A DNA stretch of 64,000 nt from Promethearchaeota archaeon (GTDB lineage Archaea; Asgardarchaeota; Lokiarchaeia; Sigyniarchaeales; SOKP01): contig JALGVJ010000001.1 of the NCBI GenBank assembly GCA_029838195.1, positions 62,001-126,000 of the forward strand, read 5' to 3'. The notes under the pieces are model-generated. The model was given only the letters and a program-made list of their open reading frames with translations, searched no databases and was not told the DNA's origin. Shown piece after piece: positions 1 to 9,722 of the stretch. Each line of letters opens with the position of its first letter. Position 1 is the first letter of the stretch. A program made the position numbers and the translations under genes.

Positions 1-805
1 ACATGTCTTTTTCATCCATGATATCCAAAACTTTCCCCAAACAATAATCACACATGCTCACGCTCGCCGCATATTGCTTAATACAATGTTCGACTTGTTC
101 GGGAGATTCCACTACTACTGAATAATTCGGCCAGTCAAAATGAGGGCCTTTATAATCCTTTTCATATAACTCTCTAAATTTTTTGGGCGCATAAAAAGGT
201 TCGTGAGGATCAAAAGTTTCTATCTGAAGAAGCCAATTATCTTCTTGATAGTTTGTTTCAATGAATTCCAATCCTCTCTTAAAAGTCACTGCTTGGGGCA
301 TTTGTTCCTCCTCTTGCATGTATTTCCTATTAATCCAATCCTGCCGCCAATGATCATGAATACTTCCAGTATAAAGATATTCTCGCATGTTTGGCACGTG
401 GTCCGGAATCTTGGGGTCTTTAACGTGTCCTTTCCAAGGATCGCCTTCATGACCTCTAATGATCTCCCACGTATTATATTTTGTATGGTACGTGCAGCCA
501 CCATCTTCCCAATAATGATAATGATCGCTTACTAAATGTGTGTAAATCCCATTTTCACCTAGAATTTTCGGCATTGAATCATCAAACGGTTCAATTGGCC
601 CCCAACTCCTGTGTAAAAAATTGTATCTCCCCGTGTGAAGTTCTCGCCTTGCAGGCATGCACGGCAAGCTTCCCGCATAATAATTATCGAAAATGACGGT
701 TTTTTCCGCAAGACGCTTGAAATTCGGAGCGTGTACCCAATCATTTCCGTAGGGAGGCAAAAAATTCCTTCGAAGCGTGTCATAAAAAACAATTATTACT
801 TTCAT
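1..805 (-). CDS. Sulfatase (alkaline phosphatase superfamily), C-terminus cut by window edge
   Basis: Reading the minus strand from ATG at 805 gives an uninterrupted 268-residue frame that runs off the left edge. It contains the type I sulfatase signature CxPxR (C49, P51, R53, in SLPCMPARRELHTGR). In this family the Cys (or Ser) becomes formylglycine and attacks sulfate esters. The N-terminal VIIVFYDTLR supplies the expected early metal-ligand Asp (D9), although the usual DD pair is reduced to one Asp. No signal peptide is visible, so a cytoplasmic enzyme is likely. The substrate cannot be read from the sequence. A divergent MFS carrier and sugar-type oxidoreductases nearby are consistent with sulfated sugar use, which is inference. 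Phosphodiesterase or phosphonate hydrolase activity is the main alternative. Confidence 0.85.
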   Translation of the reverse strand, partial: MKVIIVFYDTLRRNFLPPYGNDWVHAPNFKRLAEKTVIFDNYYAGSLPCMPARRELHTGRYNFLHRSWGPIEPFDDSMPKILGENGIYTHLVSDHYHYWEDGGCTYHTKYNTWEIIRGHEGDPWKGHVKDPKIPDHVPNMREYLYTGSIHDHWRQDWINRKYMQEEEQMPQAVTFKRGLEFIETNYQEDNWLLQIETFDPHEPFYAPKKFRELYEKDYKGPHFDWPNYSVVVESPEQVEHCIKQYAASVSMCDYCLGKVLDIMDEKDM

Positions 806-955
806 AATTACTTTATTCCTCTTTTAGAGTTATTTTAGCCAATATTATTATATTATAAATAAAATGAATTTATTCCAATTAGATATTTAAATAAAAAAAA
901 ATTAAATTTTGAATTGGAATTTAAAATTATTGAAATTTTTTCCGCGCATGATGAA

Positions 956-2248
956 TTATCTTTTAACTTCTGTAAGATCTGTAGCTTTGGTTTCCGGCAA
1001 TTTTATTAAAGTAATGATGATTGCAATTATACTACCAGGAATAACTGCTATGAGAAACAGCGTAGCAAAATCAATCCATAGCAAGAAAACAGCGAACAAA
1101 ACCGTCACTATTAAAAATAGAACAATGCCAATTGCGGTAGTAATTATTTGAACGCTAGCACGTGCCTCAGTTGGCGTTAATTCAAATATCATGGTAGTCG
1201 TTGTAGTTCCCGTGGTCCATAATGAATAAATGAAAATAGCGTAAGTAATACCAACAAGAATGATATAGGCTGTACCCAATGATACAAAATAAATAGAAAG
1301 AATCAAACATAAAGGAAGCGTCGTCAATTGAGTTATCAAGGCTCGTTTTCTCCCAAATTTATCCGAAATAAATCCAATGAGAAGTCCCCAGAAAATGCTT
1401 AGTACATACCGAATCAAATAAATTATATTCACTTGACTTAAATCATAGGTTTGGCTTAAAAAGGGTTGCCAATAGGATCTAAACGTCATTCCTGCCATTT
1501 GCCCAAGAAAACCGACAAAAAACACGAGTAAAATCATCTTAAAGTTTTTAAGCTTGAAAATGATTTTAAAGATATTCTCGGATTTTTCCTTGGTAGCTTG
1601 ATCTTTGAGTTGAGCTGCTTTATTAGCTTTCATGGTCAAATATACACTGGATTCCTTGAGTGTAAATATTATTAAAACGGTAACAATGATGCCAGCAATT
1701 AAGGGTAAATAAAACAATATTCGCCAATTAGGGAGAAAGAGTTCCCGGAATACTAAGACTAAAATCGCACCAATTAAACCTACAATCATTACGATCATGT
1801 TAAAGATTTGTCGTTTCTCTTTTGGGGCTTCTTCGCTTATTAATAACAATTGGATATCCGCTGCTAAAAAAAGATTTCCAATCCAAGTGCCTAACATGTA
1901 GGATAAAATATCGGTGGCAAAAATTACAAGGATGGCACCGATTGACATGCCAAGTACATTAACGATTAATGCTTTTTTCCTGCCAAATTTATCCGCGATG
2001 TATTTTATAGAGAGGGAAATGAATCCAAATATTAAACCAATCGAACCCAATGCACCATATTGAGCATATGCTACATTTGCTGGGACTCCACGGGAAATTA
2101 AAAATTCATCCACGACATAAGAAACGATTAATGGTCCGGCATTTGAAGTGAAGATATCGACTAAATTAATTAATCCCATTACGAAAAGGGAGTAATAGAT
2201 ATATTGTTTCGTATAGGTAATTTTCTTCTTTTCGTTTTGTTGTTCCAT
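956..2248 (-). CDS. MFS transporter (sugar/metabolite symporter-like)
   Basis: This 430-residue protein has about 12 hydrophobic segments. The two MFS loop motifs are clear: DKFGRKKALI at about residue 86 (between TM2 and TM3) and DKFGRKRALI in the second half (TM8-TM9). They show the internal duplication typical of the family. The charged N-terminus (MEQQNEKKK) and C-terminus should be cytoplasmic. It resembles sugar/organic-acid:H+ symporters more than drug exporters, but the substrate is unknown. It faces away from the ribbon-helix-helix gene at 2446, and 197 bp of AT-rich DNA between them probably carries both promoters. Confidence 0.85.
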   Translation of the reverse strand: MEQQNEKKKITYTKQYIYYSLFVMGLINLVDIFTSNAGPLIVSYVVDEFLISRGVPANVAYAQYGALGSIGLIFGFISLSIKYIADKFGRKKALIVNVLGMSIGAILVIFATDILSYMLGTWIGNLFLAADIQLLLISEEAPKEKRQIFNMIVMIVGLIGAILVLVFRELFLPNWRILFYLPLIAGIIVTVLIIFTLKESSVYLTMKANKAAQLKDQATKEKSENIFKIIFKLKNFKMILLVFFVGFLGQMAGMTFRSYWQPFLSQTYDLSQVNIIYLIRYVLSIFWGLLIGFISDKFGRKRALITQLTTLPLCLILSIYFVSLGTAYIILVGITYAIFIYSLWTTGTTTTTMIFELTPTEARASVQIITTAIGIVLFLIVTVLFAVFLLWIDFATLFLIAVIPGSIIAIIITLIKLPETKATDLTEVKR

Positions 2249-2445
2249 TTAACTTCATCTTTTTTTTTATTGTTGTTAATTTAGAAAAAAAAAGTTTAAA
2301 TTGAGATAATTCAAAAGTTTATTTAAATATTTGTCTTATTTTTATATAAATATTTATTAAGAAAAAATACATTTTTTAATTTTGAACATGCTTTAAAGAA
2401 AGAAACTCTTTAGAGCTAAATTGCATTAAAAATTAATTAGTCTTA

Positions 2446-3081
2446 ATGGATAATCGTGAAATGAAGAGTAAGCATCATGGCGGACGAATTATCAGTTTTA
2501 GGCTTTCTGAAGGTCTTAGCAAAATGTTAGATGATATAAAACGGCATAGCAAGCAAACTTTAAGTGATTTCATGCGGAAAGCTATTTATAATTATATAAT
2601 AATGTTTTATGTGAATCCTCAATTTGGAAATCCTCAAATGATATTCAGTAAAAATCTCATTTTCAAAATGTTCAATTTTCTTAATGAAAGAGAAGTGGAA
2701 GAAATTGCAGATCTTGCATTTCAGAATTCTTTAAAATCAATGGAAAAATATAAAACTCTTTTGAAAAAAGACAAATTTGCGAATGAAAAACCATCTAATT
2801 TCATGCATCAAATCTATTATTTCTTGAATACATTTAAGGAAACCGTGTTTTCTCCCCATGCGCAAAACTGGATGAGTTATTTTGATTTTAAAATACAAAA
2901 GGATACAATACTAATTTTAGGAAATCATGATTTAGGCATGCACTTTTCCAATTTTGTAGCCTCGCTTCTTGAAAAACATTTGACACGATATTCATTCATT
3001 TTAGAAAATAAAAAGTTTTTTTCTAAAGATACGGAAGGAAAAAATTATAATATAGTTTTGAAGTTTAAAATTAATTTATAA
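2446..3081 (+). CDS. Ribbon-helix-helix DNA-binding protein with unknown C-terminal domain
   Basis: Of the 211 residues, about 14-50 form a ribbon-helix-helix (CopG/MetJ-like) domain: a short strand (RIISFRLS) followed by two helices that include SDFMRKAIYNYI. The remaining 160 residues (FNFLNEREVEEIADLAFQNS and onward) are mixed helix/strand and I do not recognise them; they may be a sensor or oligomerisation domain. The gene is transcribed divergently from the MFS carrier at 956-2248, so it could regulate that carrier and itself. That role is inferred from position only. Confidence 0.7.
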   Translation: MDNREMKSKHHGGRIISFRLSEGLSKMLDDIKRHSKQTLSDFMRKAIYNYIIMFYVNPQFGNPQMIFSKNLIFKMFNFLNEREVEEIADLAFQNSLKSMEKYKTLLKKDKFANEKPSNFMHQIYYFLNTFKETVFSPHAQNWMSYFDFKIQKDTILILGNHDLGMHFSNFVASLLEKHLTRYSFILENKKFFSKDTEGKNYNIVLKFKINL

Positions 3082-3523
3082 TGATAGGAATTAAATTTTT
3101 TCTAAAACAAGAAATAGAATGGATAAAAAATGAAATGTTCGTGTTTCCTTTTCCTCTTGAAAACTATCTATCGTTAAAACCTAATATATAAAAAACATGA
3201 GATAAATGAACCATTCTTAAATATTTTCCAACGAAAATAATGTAATAAAAATTTTTAAAATGCAGTAGTAGTCTTTTTTTGAAAAAATAAAAATTATTAT
3301 TTCACTTCTCAAAAATTAGAAATTTAGGTTTAATAGTTTTATTTTATTATCAAATTTACATTCATCCTTTTAAATGATACTTAAACCAATCAATTTTTTC
3401 TATTATACTCATTACTCATTGAAAATCATGAAAGAGTTAGTTAAGATGACAAAATTTTTTTCTAAATTTTTAACATTTTTCGGGGAGAGAAAAAAAAAAC
3501 TAAGGTTTAAAGTATAATCCCTC
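3082..3523. other. Gene-free AT-rich interval
   Basis: This 442 bp lies between convergent genes. It has many A/T runs and stop codons in all frames. No tRNA, strong hairpin or conserved-looking ORF is visible. A 36-codon ORF touching the end of the preceding gene is not convincing. Confidence 0.6.
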
Positions 3524-4306
3524 TTATTTAGTTGTCCATCCTCCATCCAAGCGTAAATCTGCTCCTGTCATGTAGGAGGATTCGTCTGATGCTAAAAATA
3601 AAATTCCTGAAGCGATTTCTTCTGGCCTTGCCCATCTTCCCATGACACCTTCTTTTTCAAATTCTTCTTTCACGACTTCATAGGGAATTCCTCTATCACG
3701 TGCTTGTTTCTCAACATCGCTTCTTAGCATTGGCGTATCCGTTGCGCCAGGAGAAACACTATTTACGCGGACGTTGTAAGGAGCTAAATCCAAGGCCAAG
3801 CCCCTTGTATATCCTAATACGCCGGCCTTCGTGGAGCAGTAATTTGCGTGGGCCACTTGGCCGATATGTGCCGCTACGGAGGCTAAGGTTATGATCGAGC
3901 CAAATTTTTGTTTTTTAAAATACGGAATCGCATACTTACACGTGTAATGAGTTCCCTTTAAATTTACATCAATTAATAAATCATATTCTTCGTCGGGAAA
4001 ATCTTCTACGGGACCCACACGAACGACTCCTGCGTTAACTACCAACACGTCAATTCTACCATGCATTTCAATGGTTTTATCTATCATTTCTTTAACATTT
4101 TGAGAATTCCTCACGTCTACTTTCATGATGGTTGTTCTTTCTCGTCCGCCTTCTTCTTTAATTAATTCTAAGGTTTTTTTCAATTCTTCTTCATTTATAT
4201 CGGCTAAGACCTGAATTGCTCCCTCTTTAGCGAATAAAATGGCTGTAGATCTTCCAATTCCTCGGGCACTTCCCGTTATCACGCAAACTTTATCTTTCAA
4301 TCTCAT
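3524..4306 (-). CDS. SDR-family NAD(P)-dependent oxidoreductase (FabG/glucose dehydrogenase-like)
   Basis: The length of 260 residues is usual for classical short-chain dehydrogenases. The cofactor motif TGSARGIG is at 11-18, NAG at 91-93, the catalytic Ser at about 143, and the YxxxK pair at Y156/K160 in NYCSTKAG. The acidic residue D36 after the second strand (VLADINEE) suggests preference for NAD over NADP. The C-terminal SDESSYMTGADLRLDGGWT is the standard SDR tail. It is a cytosolic enzyme acting on an alcohol or sugar; the substrate is unknown. The M24 gene upstream on the same strand is 165 bp away, so cotranscription is possible but unproven. Confidence 0.92.
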   Translation of the reverse strand: MRLKDKVCVITGSARGIGRSTAILFAKEGAIQVLADINEEELKKTLELIKEEGGRERTTIMKVDVRNSQNVKEMIDKTIEMHGRIDVLVVNAGVVRVGPVEDFPDEEYDLLIDVNLKGTHYTCKYAIPYFKKQKFGSIITLASVAAHIGQVAHANYCSTKAGVLGYTRGLALDLAPYNVRVNSVSPGATDTPMLRSDVEKQARDRGIPYEVVKEEFEKEGVMGRWARPEEIASGILFLASDESSYMTGADLRLDGGWTTK

Positions 4307-4471
4307 GCTTTTTTCACCTAACGATTAAATGTAATTTATCTAATCTTTTTTTGCATTAATTAAAATTTGTTTTCAATAAATGATATTAACTGATACATGA
4401 TTATTTAAACAGATTGGGGAAATATTATAAAATAATTCTTCAATGTTTCCCTAAAGTTTTTTTAATTTTGG

Positions 4472-5608
4472 TTATTTGACCATGATATTTTTTTCAAGCG
4501 ATGATAGTGGTTCGCATCCTGTATTGGTGATTTTATAGCAATCTTCCACTCCCACTAATCCTTGTCCTCTTACATTTAGCCAGACTTCAATATCTAATAC
4601 CATGTTTTCTTCGAAAGGTATATCCATTCCCCCCATGGGGCTGAATAAATGGGCTTCTTCGCACTCTAACCCAATGGAATGTCCTGTTATCAGATAAAAA
4701 CCTCGTTTTGAAAGAGATTTCAAATATGTATAGGCTTCCTTGCTGACCGTCTGGGCCTTAACACCTGGTTTTATTTTATCCACGCAAAATTCTTGGAGTT
4801 GGATCATGATTTCCATGGCTTCTCTGGCTTTCTTGGGGACTTCTCCAATAACCACGCCTCGGCTTACATCTGAAATATACCCTTCCCAAACTGCACCAAT
4901 ATCAAATCGAACTATATCGTTAGGGGTAGCAGGAATTCCTAATCCAGGAGCTTCCGGATCGGATGGGCCAATGTTCATTGTCAAGTGATCCCAACCCCAC
5001 GCTCCCTCATCGACAATTGTTCGGCGTGCTACTTTCAACAACTCTGTATCAAGCACGTTCAATTCTGTTGCGTTCATGCAGTTTTGAATCGCCTTTTCCG
5101 CTACTTCCGTGGATTTCTTGATTCTTCTGATTTCTTCGGAAGATTTTATTAAGCGCATGTCTAAAAAAGCACCGTCCGCATCTATAAAATTCGCATCTGG
5201 AAATTTATTTCGAAGCGCTTCAGATTGATATCTAGGCATATAGGATTCCAAGCCGATAGTTTTTTTACCTCCCATATCCCATTCTTCTACTTTCTTCAAA
5301 AGAGTATTCACGGCGGCTTCGAGGGAGCCAATGCGAAACACCTCACTAGGAGATACCCATGAAAATTCTTCAATGCTGTCATATAATGACCATACTAATG
5401 CGCTTACTTTTCCATTCCTCTTGATTAATGCCAAATTAGGATATTGATTTGAAAGCACGTACAATATGGGATTCGGAGCTACGTGAAGCACGGGCAATCC
5501 GGTGGTATAAAAAACGTTTACAGGAGTGGATGCTATGAGCAGGTCAATGTCATACTTGTTTAGGATTTCTTCTGCCCGTTTCTTATCATAACCTATAGGT
5601 TGTACCAT
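4472..5608 (-). CDS. M24-family metallopeptidase (Xaa-Pro peptidase/creatinase-like)
   Basis: The 378 residues have the two-domain plan of prolidases and creatinases: an N-terminal domain (1-150) and a C-terminal pita-bread domain. All five metal ligands can be placed: D236 (RFDIG), D247 (YISDVSRG), H310 (ITGHSIGLE), E341 (LDIEVW) and E355 (VGVEDCY). A complete dinuclear site argues for a peptidase over creatinase, which lacks the metals. Likely roles are cleavage of Xaa-Pro peptides or a related amide. It starts at ATG 5608 and is divergent from the Gfo/Idh oxidoreductase at 5820. Confidence 0.9.
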   Translation of the reverse strand: MVQPIGYDKKRAEEILNKYDIDLLIASTPVNVFYTTGLPVLHVAPNPILYVLSNQYPNLALIKRNGKVSALVWSLYDSIEEFSWVSPSEVFRIGSLEAAVNTLLKKVEEWDMGGKKTIGLESYMPRYQSEALRNKFPDANFIDADGAFLDMRLIKSSEEIRRIKKSTEVAEKAIQNCMNATELNVLDTELLKVARRTIVDEGAWGWDHLTMNIGPSDPEAPGLGIPATPNDIVRFDIGAVWEGYISDVSRGVVIGEVPKKAREAMEIMIQLQEFCVDKIKPGVKAQTVSKEAYTYLKSLSKRGFYLITGHSIGLECEEAHLFSPMGGMDIPFEENMVLDIEVWLNVRGQGLVGVEDCYKITNTGCEPLSSLEKNIMVK

Positions 5609-5819
5609 TTTTCATCATTTCATGAAAAATTAATTTTATTTTAATCGTAGTAAAAACATTCTATTTAATTTTTTATATATATCTCCATTAATAAAAGCTT
5701 GAATCTCTTAGAAAATATTACAATGAAAATTTCTCAAGATATTGATTAATTATTTTGAAAATCTATTTAATTTTACGTTCATTCCTCATTATAATTAACT
5801 TTTTTCGTTATTTTAGAAA

Positions 5820-6947
5820 ATGAGCGAAAGCGTAAGATTTGGAATCATTGGAGCCGGAAGTGTCTGGAGATTTCATCACGTCGGCACAAAAAATAATCCA
5901 AAAATTAAATTTGTCGCAGTACATGATACGAATGAAAAAAATTTAAAAAAAATTGCCAAGAAATTCAACATGGAGCCCTATTCTAACTTAGACGATTTTT
6001 TAAAAAGTGATATCGATGCTGTTTTAATCATGGTGCCTCATTTTCTACATGAACGCATGGTAGCTGCCGTTGCCGAAGCAGGAAAACATATTCTCTGTGA
6101 AAAACCCATGGCCATCACGCTAGAAGGCTGCGACTCTATGATTGAAAAAACTAAAGAAGCCGGAGTCAAATTCATGATTGCCGAGAATCATCGTTTTTTA
6201 CCCGCACACGAGTATATTGCAAGAGCTGTCCAGGAAGGCTTAATAGGAAAACCCTTTTTAGTAAGAGCTTATGAAGGCGTGAATGAAATTCCGGGACTCA
6301 TGAAGCCAGACAGCTGGAAGGGAGATCCACTAAAAGCGGGAGGTGGAGCTTTAATGGACATGGGAGCTCATAAATTTGCGACTATCAATTGGATCTTGAA
6401 AGATACCGTAGAATCTGCGAATTGCTGGATTACGAAACAATGCACTAATTTGAGCTCTAAAGGAGAAGATAATGCGATCGCACTATTGAAATATAAAAGT
6501 GGTGTTTTAGCAGAAATTACAACTAGCTTTACGGTGGTCTCACCACCGACAAATTCATTGGAAATCTATGGAACAGAGGGTACTATTATTGAAAATCATG
6601 AATGGATAAATCCTGTAAGAATCTTTTCTAATCATGAGAACATGGGAGAATTTAGAGGAAAATGGCATGAACCGGAAATCGAGCATGGCCCTTTTCCAAT
6701 TTATTATCGAATTTCCATGGAAAGAGAAGATGCTCATTTTGCGGAATGCATTTTAGAAAATAAAACTCCCGAATTTACACCCGAACAGGCAAGAGAAGCA
6801 ATTAAAGGAGTATTATTGGGGTATTTATCGGCAAGAGAAAACAAAGAAGTAAAAATGGATGAGTTAATGGATATCTATCAAAAAAAAGGCACAAAAAGTA
6901 TTTTAATAGGATTAGAAAATTACGTTAAGAACAATTATTGTATCTAA
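5820..6947 (+). CDS. Gfo/Idh/MocA-family oxidoreductase
   Basis: This 375-residue protein has an N-terminal Rossmann fold with GAGSVW at 11-16 and the family hallmark EKP at 94-96 (CEKPMAIT). A C-terminal alpha/beta domain follows, with GGGALMDMGAHKFA carrying the substrate-binding Asp and His. Members oxidise or reduce sugars, inositols and sugar-nucleotides with NAD(P). The sulfatase, SDR and MFS genes nearby make a carbohydrate role plausible. A second family member lies at 59877. Which hydroxyl is oxidised cannot be read from the sequence. Confidence 0.92.
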   Translation: MSESVRFGIIGAGSVWRFHHVGTKNNPKIKFVAVHDTNEKNLKKIAKKFNMEPYSNLDDFLKSDIDAVLIMVPHFLHERMVAAVAEAGKHILCEKPMAITLEGCDSMIEKTKEAGVKFMIAENHRFLPAHEYIARAVQEGLIGKPFLVRAYEGVNEIPGLMKPDSWKGDPLKAGGGALMDMGAHKFATINWILKDTVESANCWITKQCTNLSSKGEDNAIALLKYKSGVLAEITTSFTVVSPPTNSLEIYGTEGTIIENHEWINPVRIFSNHENMGEFRGKWHEPEIEHGPFPIYYRISMEREDAHFAECILENKTPEFTPEQAREAIKGVLLGYLSARENKEVKMDELMDIYQKKGTKSILIGLENYVKNNYCI

Positions 6948-7077
6948 TTTAGCTAAGACAATTCCACTGAAGCTTTTTATTTACTTTTTTATTAAAAATA
7001 ATATTATTATAAAATCTTAGATAATAAGATACGTGACATTTTAAATGAAAATATCAAATTAAGGAGATAAATAGCTC

Positions 7078-7572
7078 GTGTTTTACTTTGAGATTTTATC
7101 CTCGCTCTATAATAATAAAATAAAATATTTAATTGTGGGAGGATTAGCCGTGAACTTACATGGCATACCGCGGGTAACTCAAGATTTAGATATAATCATG
7201 TCCTTAAAAAAAAATAATATCTTAAAATTCATTGACATGCTAGAAGAACTTGGATATGTCCCCCGCCTTCCTATAGATCCCCATGACCTTTTAAACCCCA
7301 AAATAGTACGGGATTGGATCGATAATCGAAATCTTAAAGCATTTACATTTTATAATAAAATAGATAATTATAAAGAAATAGATCTCGTATTAGCCCATCC
7401 ATTAAATTTTGATCAAGCATTTGAAAAAAGAATCAAAAAAAAAGTTGAAGATATTGAGATATACCTCATTTCATTAGATGATTTAATAATAATGAAAAAA
7501 AAAGCGGGAAGAAAGCAAGATCTTAGCGATGTGAAGCTATTAGAGAAATTAAAACAAGAATTAGGTGAATGA
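7078..7572 (+). CDS. Nucleotidyltransferase-fold protein (AbiEii/DUF6036-like toxin type)
   Basis: It starts at GTG 7078 behind a clear Shine-Dalgarno site (AAGGAG at 7061-7066). The 164 residues contain YLIVGGLAVNLHG followed by QDLDI. This is the GG...DxD motif of minimal nucleotidyltransferases; the DxD aspartates bind the metal-NTP. A third acidic position is likely in KEIDLVLAHP. A small ORF starts 2 nt after the stop, which is the arrangement of nucleotidyltransferase toxin/antitoxin pairs. Whether it modifies tRNA or protein, or is a toxin at all, is inference. Confidence 0.75.
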   Translation: MFYFEILSSLYNNKIKYLIVGGLAVNLHGIPRVTQDLDIIMSLKKNNILKFIDMLEELGYVPRLPIDPHDLLNPKIVRDWIDNRNLKAFTFYNKIDNYKEIDLVLAHPLNFDQAFEKRIKKKVEDIEIYLISLDDLIIMKKKAGRKQDLSDVKLLEKLKQELGE

Positions 7573-7573
7573 T

Positions 7574-7744
7574 TTGACAAATGGTTATGAATATACCGTT
7601 GAGGAAGATAAAATTAAAAAATATCTTAAACTATCTACTAAACAAAAATTGGAATGGTTAGAAGAAATTAATAAACTTACAGACTTAGTTCTTACTCCTA
7701 AACAGAAAGAAGTCAGAAATAAATTTCGATCAGGAGAAATTTAG
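7574..7744 (+). CDS. Small partner of the nucleotidyltransferase (possible antitoxin)
   Basis: A 56-residue frame begins at TTG 7574, 1 nt after the stop of the nucleotidyltransferase gene. It reads YEYTVEEDKIKKYLKL, then STKQKLEWLEEINKL, then a basic C-terminus ending RSGEI. The KLxWLEExNxL helix is typical of small proteins encoded next to nucleotidyltransferases of this type in archaea and bacteria. The tight spacing supports translational coupling. Function as an antitoxin or adaptor is inferred from context. The TTG start is the only one that covers the conserved-looking part. Confidence 0.6.
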   Translation: MTNGYEYTVEEDKIKKYLKLSTKQKLEWLEEINKLTDLVLTPKQKEVRNKFRSGEI

Positions 7745-7789
7745 ATAATTCCCCTTTCATAAAAATTCTTAGGTGTGAATTGACATTCC

Positions 7790-8365
7790 TTATTGGGCAT
7801 TTACTATAATTTTTGCAGTAGGATCTTTTTCATATCCAAAATACTTTCCATGTTTACCATGTAAAATAATCGTGGAGTTTTCACCCATTAGAGCACCACA
7901 ATAATCTCCTATTGTACCTCTGATCTTCAGAACCTTATCCTTTGGTAATAAATATCCAATAAAATCCAGAGAATATCCGATTTTATTGTCGTCAGAAGGA
8001 CCTCTTGCTCTCATATCAACATTTGAAGATGCATTATTAATTATTCTTGAGTTAAATAGTTCTAAGTCAATACTTATCTTATCTTGATTTTGAAATAATC
8101 GCTTTAAAAGGGCGTTAAGAAATAAGCCCGCAAATACGGGAAAAAAAGGTTTATCACAATATTTGTAAAACTCATTATTTAGAAGGAATTGGACATCTGC
8201 CACCTCAAATGAATCAATTATCTGAACCATTTCAACAAATTCTTGAAACATGCGAAAAATTTTATCTAGATATTCTTCCGGTCTGTTAAGAGAGATTTCA
8301 ATTAATTCGTCCAGCAAACCATAATATTCAAATATTTCTTTAAGGGCTTCACTTAATGCACTCAT
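7790..8365 (-). CDS. Uncharacterised protein with a possible GXGXG-like beta-helix C-terminus
   Basis: In this 191-residue protein the first 110 residues are helical and acidic (EALKEIFEYYGLLDELIEIS). The C-terminal 60 residues (VLKIRGTIGDYCGALMGENS, then GKHGKYFGYE) have spaced glycines. They recall the right-handed beta-helix GXGXG domain of glutamate synthase and formylmethanofuran dehydrogenase subunit C. The match is by eye and weak. The gene is convergent with the nucleotidyltransferase pair and 45 bp from it. No function is assigned. Confidence 0.5.
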   Translation of the reverse strand: MSALSEALKEIFEYYGLLDELIEISLNRPEEYLDKIFRMFQEFVEMVQIIDSFEVADVQFLLNNEFYKYCDKPFFPVFAGLFLNALLKRLFQNQDKISIDLELFNSRIINNASSNVDMRARGPSDDNKIGYSLDFIGYLLPKDKVLKIRGTIGDYCGALMGENSTIILHGKHGKYFGYEKDPTAKIIVNAQ

Positions 8366-8558
8366 CCTAATAATTGTGTAATAAATTTAATATTTAAAAT
8401 TATTTTTCAGAAATAGGAGGCCAATTTCTATTAATTTTTTGCTCTCGTTTTAATTCTTTAACATGAAGATATTTCTACTATTTAGGAATCTTGAAGATTC
8501 TAAACTTGGAAAAATTCCTTTATAACATGAATCTGGATTCATTACAAATAAACTTGAA

Positions 8559-9473
8559 ATGAAAGTAAATATAAAATTAAATATGGATGGTTTTTCTTAT
8601 TGGCTTGGCGTTTTTTTGGCAATTTTAGCCGGAATTATCATGAATTATGGAATCCTATTACAAAAACAAGTTATCGTGTCCCTCCCTAAAGAAGCAAAAT
8701 TTATGAGAACCTTGATTAGAACACCCCGTTGGATAATTGGTTTGATTTTAGGCTATATAGTCGCCGGATTATTTTATATTTTGGCCATGCTATTCATTGG
8801 ACCTGCTCTCGTTCCGGGGCTTTTAGCTTTGGGGATTGTCGTTCTTGCTATCGGGTCGGTAAAAATTATAGGAGATCGTCTTAAAAAGGAGGAAATTGTA
8901 GCAATTATTTTAATGATAATTGCTACATTTTTATTAAGTTTTTCCGGGTTATCCATAGCAATAACGGAATATAATTTTATAGAACTTAATTTTATAATCC
9001 GTTTAACCATTTTCACCTTCGTATTTTTCATTGTATCCATTATTTTAGAACTCATCCAAAGAAAAATTAGCTATCTAAAGGGTTTTTCTTTAGCACTTAT
9101 TGCAGGTTTTATGTACGCTCTCACGGATTTCTGGATGGGTATTCTAGTAGGACTCCTTCCTCGTTTATTTCAAGGACTCTTGTTGATGGAGGAAATTATT
9201 TTATTTATCATTTGTGGAGTCATTTTAATCGTTACCAATGTATTTGCCGTAGTAAAACTACAACAAGCCTTAAAACAAGGTGTAGCCAGTAATATCATGG
9301 TCATGCAACAAATTCCCATTAATTTCATTCCCTTTCTTGCTTATTTGGCCATATTTTTATTAACACCCCCATCCATTTATTCCATTTTGCTAATAATTGT
9401 GGGCTCCATTTTAATCATTATATGCTCTTATCTGTTAGGCCGTAGACAAATCGAATTAGAAAAAATTCATTAA
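8559..9473 (+). CDS. DMT-superfamily membrane protein (NIPA-like)
   Basis: The 304 residues contain about nine hydrophobic segments. The first helix is followed by NYGILLQKQVI, which resembles the opening of NIPA/EamA-type drug/metabolite transporters (helix, small polar step, LLxKK). VPGLLALGIVVLAIGSV and ITEYNF also fit a 9-10 TM DMT fold. NIPA proteins are linked to magnesium transport in eukaryotes; substrate transfer to this protein is not justified. It is monocistronic, with AT-rich DNA on both sides. Confidence 0.65.
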   Translation: MKVNIKLNMDGFSYWLGVFLAILAGIIMNYGILLQKQVIVSLPKEAKFMRTLIRTPRWIIGLILGYIVAGLFYILAMLFIGPALVPGLLALGIVVLAIGSVKIIGDRLKKEEIVAIILMIIATFLLSFSGLSIAITEYNFIELNFIIRLTIFTFVFFIVSIILELIQRKISYLKGFSLALIAGFMYALTDFWMGILVGLLPRLFQGLLLMEEIILFIICGVILIVTNVFAVVKLQQALKQGVASNIMVMQQIPINFIPFLAYLAIFLLTPPSIYSILLIIVGSILIIICSYLLGRRQIELEKIH

Positions 9474-9722
9474 AGTTCCTTTTTAGATATTTTTTTCTAA
9501 ATTTTCTTTTTTATACCTTAACGGCTTAGGTTCCTTTCCTTTTAATCTATTACGATTACGAGTTATAAAATCATTTCTTTTAAAAAACGAGTTAAAAAAT
9601 GAAGAAATTCACTCGTTTTTGCTTTTCCCATCTCTAAATAATTTATTTATCGATTATCTATAACACTATTTTTGCCCAGTTAGAATTAATTTCACACATC
9701 CCTCAAATTAGAAATAACACCA

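Noticed and set aside
3081..3191. 36-codon ORF that overlaps the stop of the RHH gene by 1 nt
   Set aside because: Overlap alone is weak support; no domain or conservation visible.
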